Of a stretch of 64,000 nt of DNA, positions 1-10,020 are shown piece by piece. The stretch is from Vibrio metoecus (GTDB lineage: Bacteria > Pseudomonadota > Gammaproteobacteria > Enterobacterales > Vibrionaceae). The position numbers and the translations under genes were made by a program. Within the stretch, counting starts at the first letter, position 1, and every line of letters begins with the position of its first letter. The stretch lies in contig NZ_CP035686.1 of assembly GCF_009665255.1 (NCBI RefSeq), positions 558,001-622,000 of the forward strand, written 5' to 3'. Under the pieces are notes generated by a model that did no database searches, was not told the origin of the DNA, and saw nothing but the letters and a program-made list of their open reading frames with translations.

Positions 1-67
1 TGATCTGATCAAAAATTTTGCACACATCGATATCCGATAAGCGTGATAGCCAGATAAACATCGATTT

Positions 68-91
68 AAAGCCATCTTCGGATGGCTTTTT
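68..91 (+). terminator. Rho-independent terminator of an upstream gene
   Basis: A 7-bp stem AGCCATC/GATGGCT with a stable TTCG tetraloop is followed by five T residues. It probably ends a plus-strand transcript that starts left of the window. Confidence 0.75.
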
Positions 92-250
92 CATCTCTCA
101 TGCACCGTAGGGGATGGGGTACACAATTCTTGCAAAAGAGGGTTTGTGTAGGTTAAACGCTTGCGTGCACAAAATGAGAGTACCTGCCATTTTATCAGTA
201 AAACGTTTGCCTGTGATCGAGGCTGATTATCTTCTTAACTCTCATCCTTG

Positions 251-262
251 ATTACATGTAAT
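251..262. promoter_or_regulatory. Perfect palindrome, possible operator
   Basis: ATTACATGTAAT is a perfect 12-bp palindrome about 185 bases upstream of the nutA start. No regulator is identified. It is noted only as a possible binding site. Confidence 0.25.
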
Positions 263-445
263 TGGCTCGTTTTAGGTGATCCATCCTACATAAATATGAA
301 ATCAAGCTGTCTCATCAATTTCGTTACTTTAAACTAAGTCAAGTTTTACCCGCGCATCAAGCAGTGGCAGTGGGAAGCGTATGCGCCGTACGAGCGCTCA
401 TCAATACACTTCAGCAGTGGTTTTCATCAGTTCAAAGGTATGACA

Positions 446-2107
446 ATGAAACAAGGCCTCATTCTAAAATCCGTACTCAGTGCAGCCATTATTGCCTCTC
501 TGGCAGGTTGTGCAACCCAACCCGCTCACCAGTGGGAAGCAGACAAAACCTATAAACTGACTATTTTGCACACCAATGATCATCATGGTCGTTTCTGGCA
601 AAACCAGTATGGCGAATACGGCATGGCAGCACGTAAGACGCTGATCGACCAAATGCGTGCTGAAATTGAAGCGCAAGGTGGCAGTGTGTTACTGCTGTCC
701 GGTGGTGACATCAACACGGGTGTTCCAGAGTCTGATCTGCAAGATGCAGAGCCTGATTTTAAAGGGATGAGCAAAATTGGTTACGATGCGATGGCGCTTG
801 GTAACCATGAGTTCGATAACCCAATCGACGTTTTGTTTAAGCAAAAAGAGTGGGCGAATTTCCCAATGCTTTCTGCCAACATTTACGACAAAGCCACTGG
901 CAAACGTCTGTTTGAACCGTACCATATTTTTGATAAGCAAGGGATCAAGATTGCTGTCATCGGTTTAACCACCGAAGACACCGCGAAAATTGGTAACCCA
1001 GAATATATCGGTGGTATTGATTTCCGTGATCCAAAAGCAGAAGCGAAGCAAGTGATTGCTGAGCTGAAGAAAAATGAGAAGCCGGATTTGATCATTGCCG
1101 TCACTCACATGGGTCACTACCAAAATGGTGAGCATGGTGTGAATGCTCCGGGGGATGTCGCTCTGGCTCGTTTCCTACCTGAGGGTGAGCTGGACATGAT
1201 TGTGGGTGGTCACTCACAAGAGCCTGTGTGTATGGAAGGCCCAAATCTGGTCAAAAAGAATTTTGAACCGGGCGATGCTTGTAAACCTGACATGCAAAAC
1301 GGTACCTACATCGTTCAGGCTTATGAATGGGGTAAATATGTTGGCCGTGCGGATTATGAATTTCGTAATGGTGAGCTAAATATGGTTAGCTACAATCTAG
1401 TTCCAGTTAACCTGAAGAAAAAAGTGGAAGTAAATGGCGAAAGCAAACGTGTGTTTGCGACATCTGAAATTAAAGAAGATACCGCGATGCTCGACTTCCT
1501 ACGCCCTTACCAAGAGAAAGGCCAAGAGCAATTAGGTATTAAGATTGCAAAAAGCAACGGTAAGCTGGAAGGCGACCGTAACATCGTGCGTTTTGAGCAA
1601 ACCAACTTAGGGCGCATGATTGCAATGGCGCACATGCAACGAGCAAAAGCGGATTTCGCGATTATGAACTCAGGCGGCGTGCGTGACTCAATCCAAGCGG
1701 GTGACATTACGTACAAAGATGTACTGAAAGTGCAGCCATTTGGCAACATTCTGACTTATGTGGATATGAATGGTCAGGAAGTGCTGGATTACTTAAATGT
1801 GGTAGCGACCAAGCCGGTTGATTCAGGTGCCTATGCTCAATTTGCGGGTATCTCTATGACGGTGGCGGATGGCAAAGTCTCTAACGTGGTCATCAGTGGT
1901 AAACCACTGCGTTTGGATGCGACTTACCGCTTCACTATCCCAAGCTTTAACGCCGCAGGTGGTGATGGTTATCCGAAAGTCTCGGATCATCCAGGTTATG
2001 TCAACACTGGTTTTGTGGATGCGGAAGTGCTGAAAGATTTCCTTGAAGCAAACAGCCCGATTGACGTAAAACGATTCGCACCGGCGGGTGAAATTGTTTA
2101 CCGTTAA
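446..2107 (+). CDS. nutA: Lipoprotein 5'-nucleotidase (UshA/NutA)
   Basis: A 553-residue metallophosphoesterase that hydrolyses extracellular nucleotides to nucleosides and phosphate for uptake. The N-terminus is a lipoprotein signal with lipobox LAGC (Cys22), so it is probably membrane-anchored, as is known for the Vibrio enzyme. The calcineurin-like metal site is complete: LHTNDHHGR, GGDINTG, GNHEFD, THMGH and GGHSQ. The C-terminal nucleotide-binding domain carries NSGGVR and NAAGGDGY. I chose the ATG at 446 because AAGG at 435-438 lies 7 bases upstream; the ATG at 440 would be only 1 base from it. The gene is monocistronic, with its own terminator. Confidence 0.93.
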   Translation: MKQGLILKSVLSAAIIASLAGCATQPAHQWEADKTYKLTILHTNDHHGRFWQNQYGEYGMAARKTLIDQMRAEIEAQGGSVLLLSGGDINTGVPESDLQDAEPDFKGMSKIGYDAMALGNHEFDNPIDVLFKQKEWANFPMLSANIYDKATGKRLFEPYHIFDKQGIKIAVIGLTTEDTAKIGNPEYIGGIDFRDPKAEAKQVIAELKKNEKPDLIIAVTHMGHYQNGEHGVNAPGDVALARFLPEGELDMIVGGHSQEPVCMEGPNLVKKNFEPGDACKPDMQNGTYIVQAYEWGKYVGRADYEFRNGELNMVSYNLVPVNLKKKVEVNGESKRVFATSEIKEDTAMLDFLRPYQEKGQEQLGIKIAKSNGKLEGDRNIVRFEQTNLGRMIAMAHMQRAKADFAIMNSGGVRDSIQAGDITYKDVLKVQPFGNILTYVDMNGQEVLDYLNVVATKPVDSGAYAQFAGISMTVADGKVSNVVISGKPLRLDATYRFTIPSFNAAGGDGYPKVSDHPGYVNTGFVDAEVLKDFLEANSPIDVKRFAPAGEIVYR

Positions 2108-2147
2108 TAAGGTTTGACTCAGCGCGTCGAATTGCGTTTACTGACAG

Positions 2148-2171
2148 GCGGTGTGAAAACACCGCTTTTTT
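2148..2171 (+). terminator. Terminator of nutA
   Basis: A 7-bp stem GCGGTGT/ACACCGC with a GAAA tetraloop is followed by six T residues, 40 bases after the nutA stop. Confidence 0.9.
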
Positions 2172-2245
2172 GTTTTTCCATACCCATATGGAACTGAGTT
2201 TTATCTGCCTAATCCGCAGTGTGAGTAAATGAGGACACGCGATTC

Positions 2246-2728
2246 ATGACTCCAGCCATCAATCTTGCAAAGAAAAATAAAATCCCGCATACCATTCATC
2301 AGTATGAACATGATCCTAACCATGCTAGCTATGGCTTAGAAGCGGCACAGGCGCTCGGCCAAGATCCGAAGCGGGTCTTCAAAACCTTATTGTTTTGTAT
2401 GAACGGGGAAGAGAAAAATCTCGCGGTAGCCATTATCCCAGTCGATTTAAAACTGAATTTGAAACTGGCAGCGAAAGCAGCCAAAGCCAAAAAAGCTGAG
2501 ATGGCGAAGCCGGATATTGCAGAAAAAACGACAGGTTATGTGGTCGGGGGGATCAGCCCTCTCGGTCAGAAAAAAGCACTGCCGACCTTTATCCATCAAA
2601 GCGCGGAAATGCAAACGACTGTTTGTGTGAGTGCGGGTAAGCGTGGTTTGGAAATTGAATTATCACCGCAAGATTTAGCACGCTTAACGCGTGGTCAGTT
2701 TGCGGATTTATGCCAAGAAGAGAATTAA
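2246..2728 (+). CDS. ybaK: Cys-tRNA(Pro)/Cys-tRNA(Cys) deacylase YbaK
   Basis: A 160-residue single-domain YbaK/EbsC-type editing protein that clears Cys mischarged on tRNA(Pro) in trans to prolyl-tRNA synthetase. Family features include the N-terminal HxYEHDP segment, the RVFKTLLF stretch with the conserved lysine, and GYVVGGISPLGQKK near the middle. The length is normal for the family. GAGGA lies 10 bases before the ATG. It stands alone, converging on the uracil permease gene, with a hairpin between the two. Confidence 0.92.
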   Translation: MTPAINLAKKNKIPHTIHQYEHDPNHASYGLEAAQALGQDPKRVFKTLLFCMNGEEKNLAVAIIPVDLKLNLKLAAKAAKAKKAEMAKPDIAEKTTGYVVGGISPLGQKKALPTFIHQSAEMQTTVCVSAGKRGLEIELSPQDLARLTRGQFADLCQEEN

Positions 2729-2737
2729 CGTTTACCA

Positions 2738-2762
2738 AAACGGCCTCAGTAAGAGGCCGTTT
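2738..2762. terminator. Bidirectional hairpin between ybaK and uraA
   Basis: Inverted repeat AAACGGCCTC/GAGGCCGTTT with a 5-base loop lies just after ybaK and before the 3' end of the convergent permease gene. It has A/T flanks on both sides. Confidence 0.75.
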
Positions 2763-2815
2763 ATCCCCTGCGACTTGAAACTCAAGTAACAAGGGGAGAA
2801 TTAACCAACATGAGA

Positions 2816-4069
2816 TTAATGACGCGCTTCTTCTTCCATCTGCGCGTTATCCACCACGTGGTTTTCACCCAAATCTTTTGGCAACACTAGGTTTAGGATG
2901 ATCGCAACAATACCGCATAAGCTCACGCCTTGTAGGCTGAAATCACCGATGCCGAATGCCATGCCACCGATACCAAAGACCAGTGTTACTGCCACAATCA
3001 CGAGGTTGCGGGATTTGTGTAGGTCAACATGATTTTTGATCAGCGTGTTCAAACCGACGGTGGCGATGGAGCCAAACAGTAGGATCATGATCCCGCCCAT
3101 AACCGGCACAGGGATGGTTTGCAGCAGTGCGCCGAGTTTACCGACCAAAGCCAGCACAATAGCGGTGATGGCCGCCCAAGTCATGATCGCCGGATTAAAG
3201 GCGCGAGTTAACATAACCGCACCAGTGACTTCACTGTAAGTGGTATTGGGTGGCGCGCCGAGCATTGTTGCCGCAATAGTGGCGACTCCGTCACCCGCAA
3301 TCGTGCGGTGTAAGCCCGGTTTCTTCAGGTAATCTTTGTTGGTGACGTTGGAGATCGCCAGCATATCACCCACATGTTCAACCGCTGGAGCGATCGCAAC
3401 GGGGATCATAAACAGAATCGCGTTGATATTAAACTCAGGGAAAGTAAAGTTTGGCAGCGCCAGCCAAGCGGCTTGTTCTACGGCGGCAAAGCTCACGACT
3501 CCGAGTACGAGCGATAGTACATAACCCGTGATGATGCCCGCGAGAATCGGTACAAGCTTGAAAAAGCCTTTCGCGAAGACACTGAAAACCACGGTGACCA
3601 AAAGTGAAAGACAAGAAATCCACAGTGCTGCTTGTGGGTCAACCAGTTGGACGGAACCGTCCCCAGTTTTACCTAGCGCCATGTTGACAGCCGCTGGCGC
3701 AAGCCCCAAACCAATCACCATGATGACCGGACCCACTACGACAGGAGGCAACAATTTATGGATGATTTCTACACCACGCACCTTGATGATGCCACCGAGA
3801 ACGATATACACCGCACCGGCTGCCATCAACCCACCCATGGTGGCAGGAATGCCCCAAGTTTGGATGCCGAACATGATGGGAGCAATAAAAGCAAAAGAAG
3901 AGGCGAGAAAGATGGGGACTGAGCGGCGGGTAATCAATTGGAAAAGCAGAGTTCCTAAACCAGCACCGAACAGTGCTACGTTTGGATCGAGTCCCGTCAA
4001 CAGTGGGACCAGAACCAACGCGCCGAATGCAACAAACAGCATTTGCGCGCCTTGTATGGCATTTTTCAT
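2816..4069 (-). CDS. uraA: Uracil:H+ symporter of the NCS2 family (UraA)
   Basis: A 417-residue, strongly hydrophobic inner-membrane protein of the nucleobase/cation symporter-2 family, of normal length. The two substrate/proton glutamates of UraA are seen in APAVEHVGD and TTYSEVTGAV, within the half-helix motif regions. It imports uracil and pairs functionally with the upstream nucleotidase in pyrimidine salvage. The start region faces a PurR-box-like palindrome at 4116-4131, suggesting purine-responsive repression. Xanthine or other NCS2 substrates cannot be fully excluded, but the two motifs favour uracil. Confidence 0.88.
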   Translation of the reverse strand: MKNAIQGAQMLFVAFGALVLVPLLTGLDPNVALFGAGLGTLLFQLITRRSVPIFLASSFAFIAPIMFGIQTWGIPATMGGLMAAGAVYIVLGGIIKVRGVEIIHKLLPPVVVGPVIMVIGLGLAPAAVNMALGKTGDGSVQLVDPQAALWISCLSLLVTVVFSVFAKGFFKLVPILAGIITGYVLSLVLGVVSFAAVEQAAWLALPNFTFPEFNINAILFMIPVAIAPAVEHVGDMLAISNVTNKDYLKKPGLHRTIAGDGVATIAATMLGAPPNTTYSEVTGAVMLTRAFNPAIMTWAAITAIVLALVGKLGALLQTIPVPVMGGIMILLFGSIATVGLNTLIKNHVDLHKSRNLVIVAVTLVFGIGGMAFGIGDFSLQGVSLCGIVAIILNLVLPKDLGENHVVDNAQMEEEARH

Positions 4070-4115
4070 CGTATTTTCCCTGAACTAAATAAAAATTCGC
4101 GGGATTCTATCACTT

Positions 4116-4131
4116 CTGCAATCGATTGCGA
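4116..4131 (-). promoter_or_regulatory. PurR-box-like operator before uraA
   Basis: The core GCAATCGATTGC is a perfect palindrome matching the PurR pattern GCAANCGNTTGC. It sits about 47 bases upstream of the uraA start codon. PurR control of uracil uptake is known in enterobacteria; binding here is inferred. Confidence 0.6.
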
Positions 4132-4289
4132 GCGGAATGAGATCAAAAAATGACAGGTTTATTAGTCAATCGTAAAAACGACGTGGATCGCGTCGCACAA
4201 ATTCTGACGCACTCCTGTAACCTCTTGCCTTGCTGAACTCAGGATAGTTGCTTATCATCGTCGTTCAGTAAACAGAATGTAGGTATGGT

Positions 4290-5414
4290 ATGCGCTATTT
4301 AGCTGTGTTGATGATGGGATTGCTCACGTTTCCCGCATTCGCCCTCACTCGAGTCAACTTGTATCAAGCAGAAGTTGCGATTGATCCCCAACAAAATAAC
4401 GCGGATGCCACTGCTCGTGTACGTGGTATGGAAGAAGTAATTGTGCGTGCGACAGGCAGCCAAGACTCTCTTAAGAATGATGCGGTGCAGAAAGCGTTGC
4501 GCCAAAATAACCAATACATTACGCAGATCAGCACTCAGCAACAAGGCACACAATCTGTGCTGCGTTTGCAATTTAGTGCGCCACACATACGCTCTTTGTT
4601 AACTCAAGCTCAATTGCCGTTTTGGCCAGAAAGCCGCAGCAATCTGTTGGTCTGGTTGGTGGAAGAGGCTAATTATGATCGCAGCATTAGCTGGGAACAC
4701 GCCGATACACCCGTGCTGAGCCAAATGAAAAACCGTGCACGTGTGCGTGGTTTACCACTGACGGTTCCGGTCGGTGATTTTGATGATGTCACAGGGGTAC
4801 AAGTTTCCGATCTATGGGGCGGCTTTATTAACCCGATCAGTGCGGCGAGCCAACGTTATCCAACCGATGCGGTTTTAGTGGTACGTGTTCAAGGTTCCGA
4901 TGTTCGCTGGACGTTGTTTGATCAGGCGGCAAACACCATGGTGGCTCAGCCCAAATCCCCCATATCGGGTCAAGCTTCTGGTGAGCAAGCGGCCAGTGAG
5001 ATGATTGATGAAATCAGTGATTATTATGCAAGCAAGAGTGCGGTGGTGGTGAGTAGTGAATCTTCACAATCTGTGCTTGCCCAATTTGGTCCGCTCGATA
5101 GTGCGCAAGATTTTTTTGTGGTTGAAAACAAACTTAAGCGTTTAAGCTCAGTTGCTTCTCTGGATATTCTGAAAATTCAGGGAACAGAAGTGACTTTTAA
5201 AGTGCACTTGCTGGCGAGCGTTGATGAGTTTGCTAATGAAGTGGTGAGAATGGGACAAGTGGTACGAATGGAAGCGCCGCAAGATGATGTTTCTGCAACC
5301 GATAACCTTACTTCAGATACCCCAACCGAAGGCTCATTGAATGAAAACCAAGAGCCAGCAGTCGCGCCTCAACCAGCGTCATCCACTACGCTGTATTTTT
5401 CTTGGCAAGGTTAA
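4290..5414 (+). CDS. DUF2066 exported protein
   Basis: A 374-residue protein with a cleavable-looking signal peptide (hydrophobic residues 4-18, ending FALTR), so probably periplasmic. The early segment with RVRGMEEVIVRATG resembles the DUF2066 family common in Vibrio and Shewanella; no biochemical role is known to me. The C-terminal 50 residues are acidic and Pro/Ser/Thr-rich, a likely disordered tail. Start: AGG at 4281-4283 is 6 bases before the ATG at 4290; an out-of-frame ATG at 4285 is ignored. It is monocistronic, followed by a strong terminator. Confidence 0.8.
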   Translation: MRYLAVLMMGLLTFPAFALTRVNLYQAEVAIDPQQNNADATARVRGMEEVIVRATGSQDSLKNDAVQKALRQNNQYITQISTQQQGTQSVLRLQFSAPHIRSLLTQAQLPFWPESRSNLLVWLVEEANYDRSISWEHADTPVLSQMKNRARVRGLPLTVPVGDFDDVTGVQVSDLWGGFINPISAASQRYPTDAVLVVRVQGSDVRWTLFDQAANTMVAQPKSPISGQASGEQAASEMIDEISDYYASKSAVVVSSESSQSVLAQFGPLDSAQDFFVVENKLKRLSSVASLDILKIQGTEVTFKVHLLASVDEFANEVVRMGQVVRMEAPQDDVSATDNLTSDTPTEGSLNENQEPAVAPQPASSTTLYFSWQG

Positions 5415-5438
5415 ATCATCAAAAATCGTATCGATAAA

Positions 5439-5467
5439 AATAGCGCCTACAGAGGCGCTATTTTTTT
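5439..5467 (+). terminator. Terminator of the DUF2066 gene
   Basis: A 10-bp stem AATAGCGCCT/AGGCGCTATT with loop ACAG and a T run follows the stop by 25 bases. Confidence 0.9.
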
Positions 5468-5537
5468 ATTCATCTACGCTGGGAGAGGGCAAACAAGCGG
5501 TATCTTTCTGGTGATTAGCCCTCAATGAGCAAAAAGA

Positions 5538-6878
<1,341 letters not shown>

Positions 6879-6901
6879 GGATTCTCCTTAATCAGATTTT
6901 A

Positions 6902-8356
6902 TTATTGGAGGGATAAAAAGCGTTCACGCTGAACCATTAATTGATCAATGCGCGCATCATAACGAGCCTGAGCGAGGCTACCGAGTTCAACCAGTTGGCT
7001 TGCTTGGGTATAAAACTGAATTGCTTTGTTCCAGTTTGCCTGCAGCGCCATCATTTCACCACGAGCCGCTAAGTCTTCGGCGCTATTTCCTAAGCGGCTA
7101 TTTGCTTCAGAGAGTAATTGCCAACCATTGATGTCATTGGGGTTGTCATGGGTATAACGCTGTAAAATGCGAATGGCGTCATCGAACTTATCTTGTTTCA
7201 GCAGCACATTGGCATAGTTAATGGTTAATACCGAATTGTTCGGTGTTCGTTTCAGTGCGTTTTCCAGTAAATTCTGTGCTTTAGCCGCTTGCTGAGTGCC
7301 GAGATAAAGATCACTGATCGCATCGAGATAAAAATGGTTATCGGGCTGCTCTTTAATAAGTTGAGTGAGCAGAAGGGCTGCTTTATCAAACAGTTTCTGA
7401 TCGAGATAAACCAAGGCTTTACCATAAAGGATAGATGGTTGCAGTGTTGCATCGATTTTTTTCTCCGTGCGTGCAAACCAATCTAAAGCAGCATCTGCCT
7501 CAATCCCTGCATAACGAGCAATGATTCGTGCTCGCGCCAAGTGGTAATTCAGATGAGGGGCGAGCTTGAGCGGTGGATATTGCCGTGCTCGTTCACGACT
7601 ATCTGTGATGCGATCTTCCGGTAACGGGTGTGTTAGCAGCATTGGTGGCGGCTTACTGGCATAACGATATTCATCGGCTAAGCGGCTAAAAAACAGTGGC
7701 ATCGCATTGGCATCAAACCCTGCTTTGGCTAAGGTTGCGATGCCGAATCGGTCGGCTTCTTTTTCATTACTGCGTGTGTAGTTAATTTGCCCTTGAATGC
7801 TACCAGCTAGCGTGGCGTTGATCGCAGCAATCCCCGCTTCTGGGGCGGCAATGGCAAGTAACAAAGATCCCGCCAGAGCAGCAATGGTCGCCGGTGAACG
7901 GCGGGCTTGCTCTTCCATACTTCGGGCGAGGTGGCGCTGGGTCACGTGGGCAATTTCGTGCGCCATGACCGAAGCCAGTTCACTTTCACTTTGTGCATGT
8001 AGAAAGAGCCCTGAATGCAGAGCTACGTAACCGCCAAAAAACGCAAAAGCGTTGATGTTGCGATCGCGGATTAAAAAGAAAGTGAAGGGGGTTTTGACAT
8101 CATTGGCATTGGCGACTAATTGATGCCCCAAACTGTCAATGTACTCATTCAGAACCGGATCATTAATCACCGGTTGATTATTGCGCAGCATGCGCATGTA
8201 GGCATCGCCATAAATCAGCTCTTGATCTATGGTCAAGGTGGAACCTGCGACGGTGCCGATATCAGGCAGTTCGATCGCTTCCGTTTGTGCAACCGCAGGG
8301 AGGCATTGCGCAGCAATACACAAACATAACAGAGTGCGAGTCGGGAAGAATTTCAT
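6902..8356 (-). CDS. bepA: Periplasmic outer-membrane chaperone/protease BepA
   Basis: A 484-residue M48-family zinc metalloprotease with TPR repeats that assists assembly, or degrades misfolded forms, of outer-membrane proteins such as LptD. A signal peptide covers residues 1-24 (ending AVAQ). The zinc motif HEIAH is in VMAHEIAHVTQRH, with the third ligand region in SNEKEADRFG. TPR-like helices fill the C-terminal third. I chose the ATG at 8356, which begins the signal peptide and gives nearly the E. coli length (487). The frame runs 53 codons further upstream without a sensible start. Confidence 0.92.
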   Translation of the reverse strand: MKFFPTRTLLCLCIAAQCLPAVAQTEAIELPDIGTVAGSTLTIDQELIYGDAYMRMLRNNQPVINDPVLNEYIDSLGHQLVANANDVKTPFTFFLIRDRNINAFAFFGGYVALHSGLFLHAQSESELASVMAHEIAHVTQRHLARSMEEQARRSPATIAALAGSLLLAIAAPEAGIAAINATLAGSIQGQINYTRSNEKEADRFGIATLAKAGFDANAMPLFFSRLADEYRYASKPPPMLLTHPLPEDRITDSRERARQYPPLKLAPHLNYHLARARIIARYAGIEADAALDWFARTEKKIDATLQPSILYGKALVYLDQKLFDKAALLLTQLIKEQPDNHFYLDAISDLYLGTQQAAKAQNLLENALKRTPNNSVLTINYANVLLKQDKFDDAIRILQRYTHDNPNDINGWQLLSEANSRLGNSAEDLAARGEMMALQANWNKAIQFYTQASQLVELGSLAQARYDARIDQLMVQRERFLSLQ

Positions 8357-8539
8357 AATGGCGGTGAATGCTCCGAGTTTATCTGCCAGTAAGACACAGT
8401 CGAACCCAATTGGTTTCTCAAGCTGACTATCCTGTAGTGAATTTCCTGTCAAAATCCGCCACCTGCGAACGCACAATAGGTGTAACCCTGACCGAAAGCC
8501 GATACAATGTGCCACCTATATTAAGGATTAAGCGGCAGA

Positions 8540-8776
8540 ATGGAACCGAATATTCTCGATTTGCGGGAGCAACGCTGCCCTCTGGCATTATTGCTGGCTA
8601 AACGGGCAACGGCAGCACTGCTACCCAATGAATCGCTGACCATTTTGATTGCCGATCCCGCCTCATTACGTGACATTGAACAATATATGGCTCAACAGCC
8701 AGTACAATGTCAGCGTACTCAAAAACACGATCATTGTTCGCTCATGGTGAGTAAGGAGACTTCGTTTAATGTTTGA
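8540..8776 (+). CDS. TusA/SirA-family small protein
   Basis: A 78-residue protein with the TusA fold signature near the N-terminus: LDLREQRCPLALLLAKRA. The usual CPxP is CPLA here, keeping the sulfur-carrying cysteine but not the second proline. His and Cys residues cluster at the C-terminus (CQRTQKHDHC). The related TusA carries persulfide sulfur; this paralogue's role is unknown. The 3' end overlaps the start of the permease gene by 8 bases, indicating coupled translation. Confidence 0.75.
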   Translation: MEPNILDLREQRCPLALLLAKRATAALLPNESLTILIADPASLRDIEQYMAQQPVQCQRTQKHDHCSLMVSKETSFNV

Positions 8777-9845
8777 AATGGTCAGTCGTTGGTATAAACG
8801 ACGCTTCTCCGATCCACATGCTGCCAGTTTGGTAGCGATTTTGCTGTTTGGTTTTATTACCATCTATTTCTTTGGGCATCTAATTGCACCGTTATTGGTT
8901 GCGATTGTGCTCGCTTATCTGCTTGAGTGGCCAGTGACTCAACTGCGCCGTTTACGCATTCCTCGTACCTTAGCGGTGATCATTGTGATTACCGTGTTTA
9001 CTAGTTTGATGATTCTGGCGGTATTCGGATTGGTTCCGACAATTTGGAAGCAAGTGGGCAACTTAATTAATGATGTTCCAAACATGTACAACGGTACGCA
9101 AAAGTTCATCACCACTCTGCCGGAGCGTTTTCCAGAATTAGCGCATTTAGAGATCGTGGAATCGGTCATCAACAATGCGAAAAACAAAGTGCTTGGCATG
9201 GGCGAAACTGTCGTGAAAGGCTCGTTAGCGTCTTTAGTGAGTTTAGCAACATTAGGGGTTTATTTGATTCTGGTTCCGCTTTTGGTGTTCTTCTTGTTGA
9301 AAGATAAGCAAGAGATGTTGCGTATGGCGAGCGGTATTCTGCCACGTAACCGTAAGCTCGCCACCAAAGTATGGGAAGAAATGAACCAACAAATTTCTAA
9401 CTACATCCGCGGTAAAGTGCTGGAAATTGTGATTGTGGGAACCGTCAGTTACATCACTTTCGCGATTTTAGATCTACGTTACTCCGTGCTGCTAGCGGTT
9501 GCGGTTGGTCTATCCGTGTTGATTCCCTATATTGGTGCGGCGGCCGTGACTGTACCTGTTGCGATTGTTGCTTTGTTCCAATGGGGATTAACTCCACCGT
9601 TTTATACGCTGCTGATTGCTTACGGCATTATCCAAGCTCTGGATGGCAACGTGTTGGTTCCCGTACTGTTTTCTGAAGCGGTTAACTTACATCCTGTTGC
9701 TATTATTATCGCTGTTCTGGTATTTGGCGGATTGTGGGGATTTTGGGGCGTATTCTTTGCCATTCCCCTCGCAACTTTAGTAAAAGCGGTATGGAAAGCC
9801 CTTCCTAGTATCGATGAAGAGCCGAGTAAAGAGAGTTATTCGTAA
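8769..9845 (+). CDS. perM: AI-2E family transporter (PerM)
   Basis: A 358-residue inner-membrane protein with about eight hydrophobic segments: a pair near residues 17-50, one near 60-85, then five in the second half. It belongs to the PerM/AI-2 exporter superfamily (UPF0118). Typical sequences include LVPLLVFFLLKDKQEM and the DGNVLVPVLFSEAVNLHPVA region near the end. The transported substrate is not known. It follows and overlaps the TusA-like gene and ends in a strong terminator. Confidence 0.85.
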   Translation: MFEMVSRWYKRRFSDPHAASLVAILLFGFITIYFFGHLIAPLLVAIVLAYLLEWPVTQLRRLRIPRTLAVIIVITVFTSLMILAVFGLVPTIWKQVGNLINDVPNMYNGTQKFITTLPERFPELAHLEIVESVINNAKNKVLGMGETVVKGSLASLVSLATLGVYLILVPLLVFFLLKDKQEMLRMASGILPRNRKLATKVWEEMNQQISNYIRGKVLEIVIVGTVSYITFAILDLRYSVLLAVAVGLSVLIPYIGAAAVTVPVAIVALFQWGLTPPFYTLLIAYGIIQALDGNVLVPVLFSEAVNLHPVAIIIAVLVFGGLWGFWGVFFAIPLATLVKAVWKALPSIDEEPSKESYS

Positions 9846-9850
9846 ATAAA

Positions 9851-9878
9851 AAAACCAGCGTAATGCTGGTTTTTTTTT
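9851..9878 (+). terminator. Terminator of the TusA-like/perM operon
   Basis: A 9-bp stem AAAACCAGC/GCTGGTTTT with loop GTAAT runs into eight or more T residues. Confidence 0.92.
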
Positions 9879-9908
9879 GTCATTCAGCCCAAAACCAAAA
9901 ATTCAGAC

Positions 9909-9936
9909 TAAAGTTTGTAAAGAAGGTTGGCGATAT
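9909..9936 (+). promoter_or_regulatory. Sigma-28 (FliA) promoter of the chemoreceptor gene
   Basis: TAAAGTTT at 9909-9916 is identical to the enterobacterial FliA -35 consensus. After 12 bases comes GGCGATAT (9929-9936), close to GCCGATAA. It lies about 85 bases before the chemoreceptor ATG, as expected for a late motility gene. Confidence 0.65.
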
Positions 9937-10020
9937 AGCTCTTATAAGAAAGTCAGGTTAATCAAGATTATTTATCGCACTGCGGTTATCTGGAACCCAG
10001 AAACAGAAGGATTGGGAATT

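Larger units (their letters stand above)
1..445. other. Intergenic region upstream of nutA
   Basis: No convincing gene is seen here. The left part holds a terminator for a gene outside the window (68-91). The rest is the leader of the 5'-nucleotidase gene and contains a perfect 12-bp palindrome at 251-262. The short reading frame from about 364 runs into the nucleotidase gene in another frame and has no ribosome binding site, so I do not call it. Confidence 0.6.

Noticed and set aside
3528..4088. Long 186-codon plus-strand frame opposite uraA
   Set aside because: It lies antisense to a well-supported permease gene, has low-complexity composition and no ribosome site; it is a shadow frame.
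8357..8515. 53-codon N-terminal extension of BepA
   Set aside because: The signal peptide begins at the internal Met (8356), and the extension has no ribosome site or family similarity.
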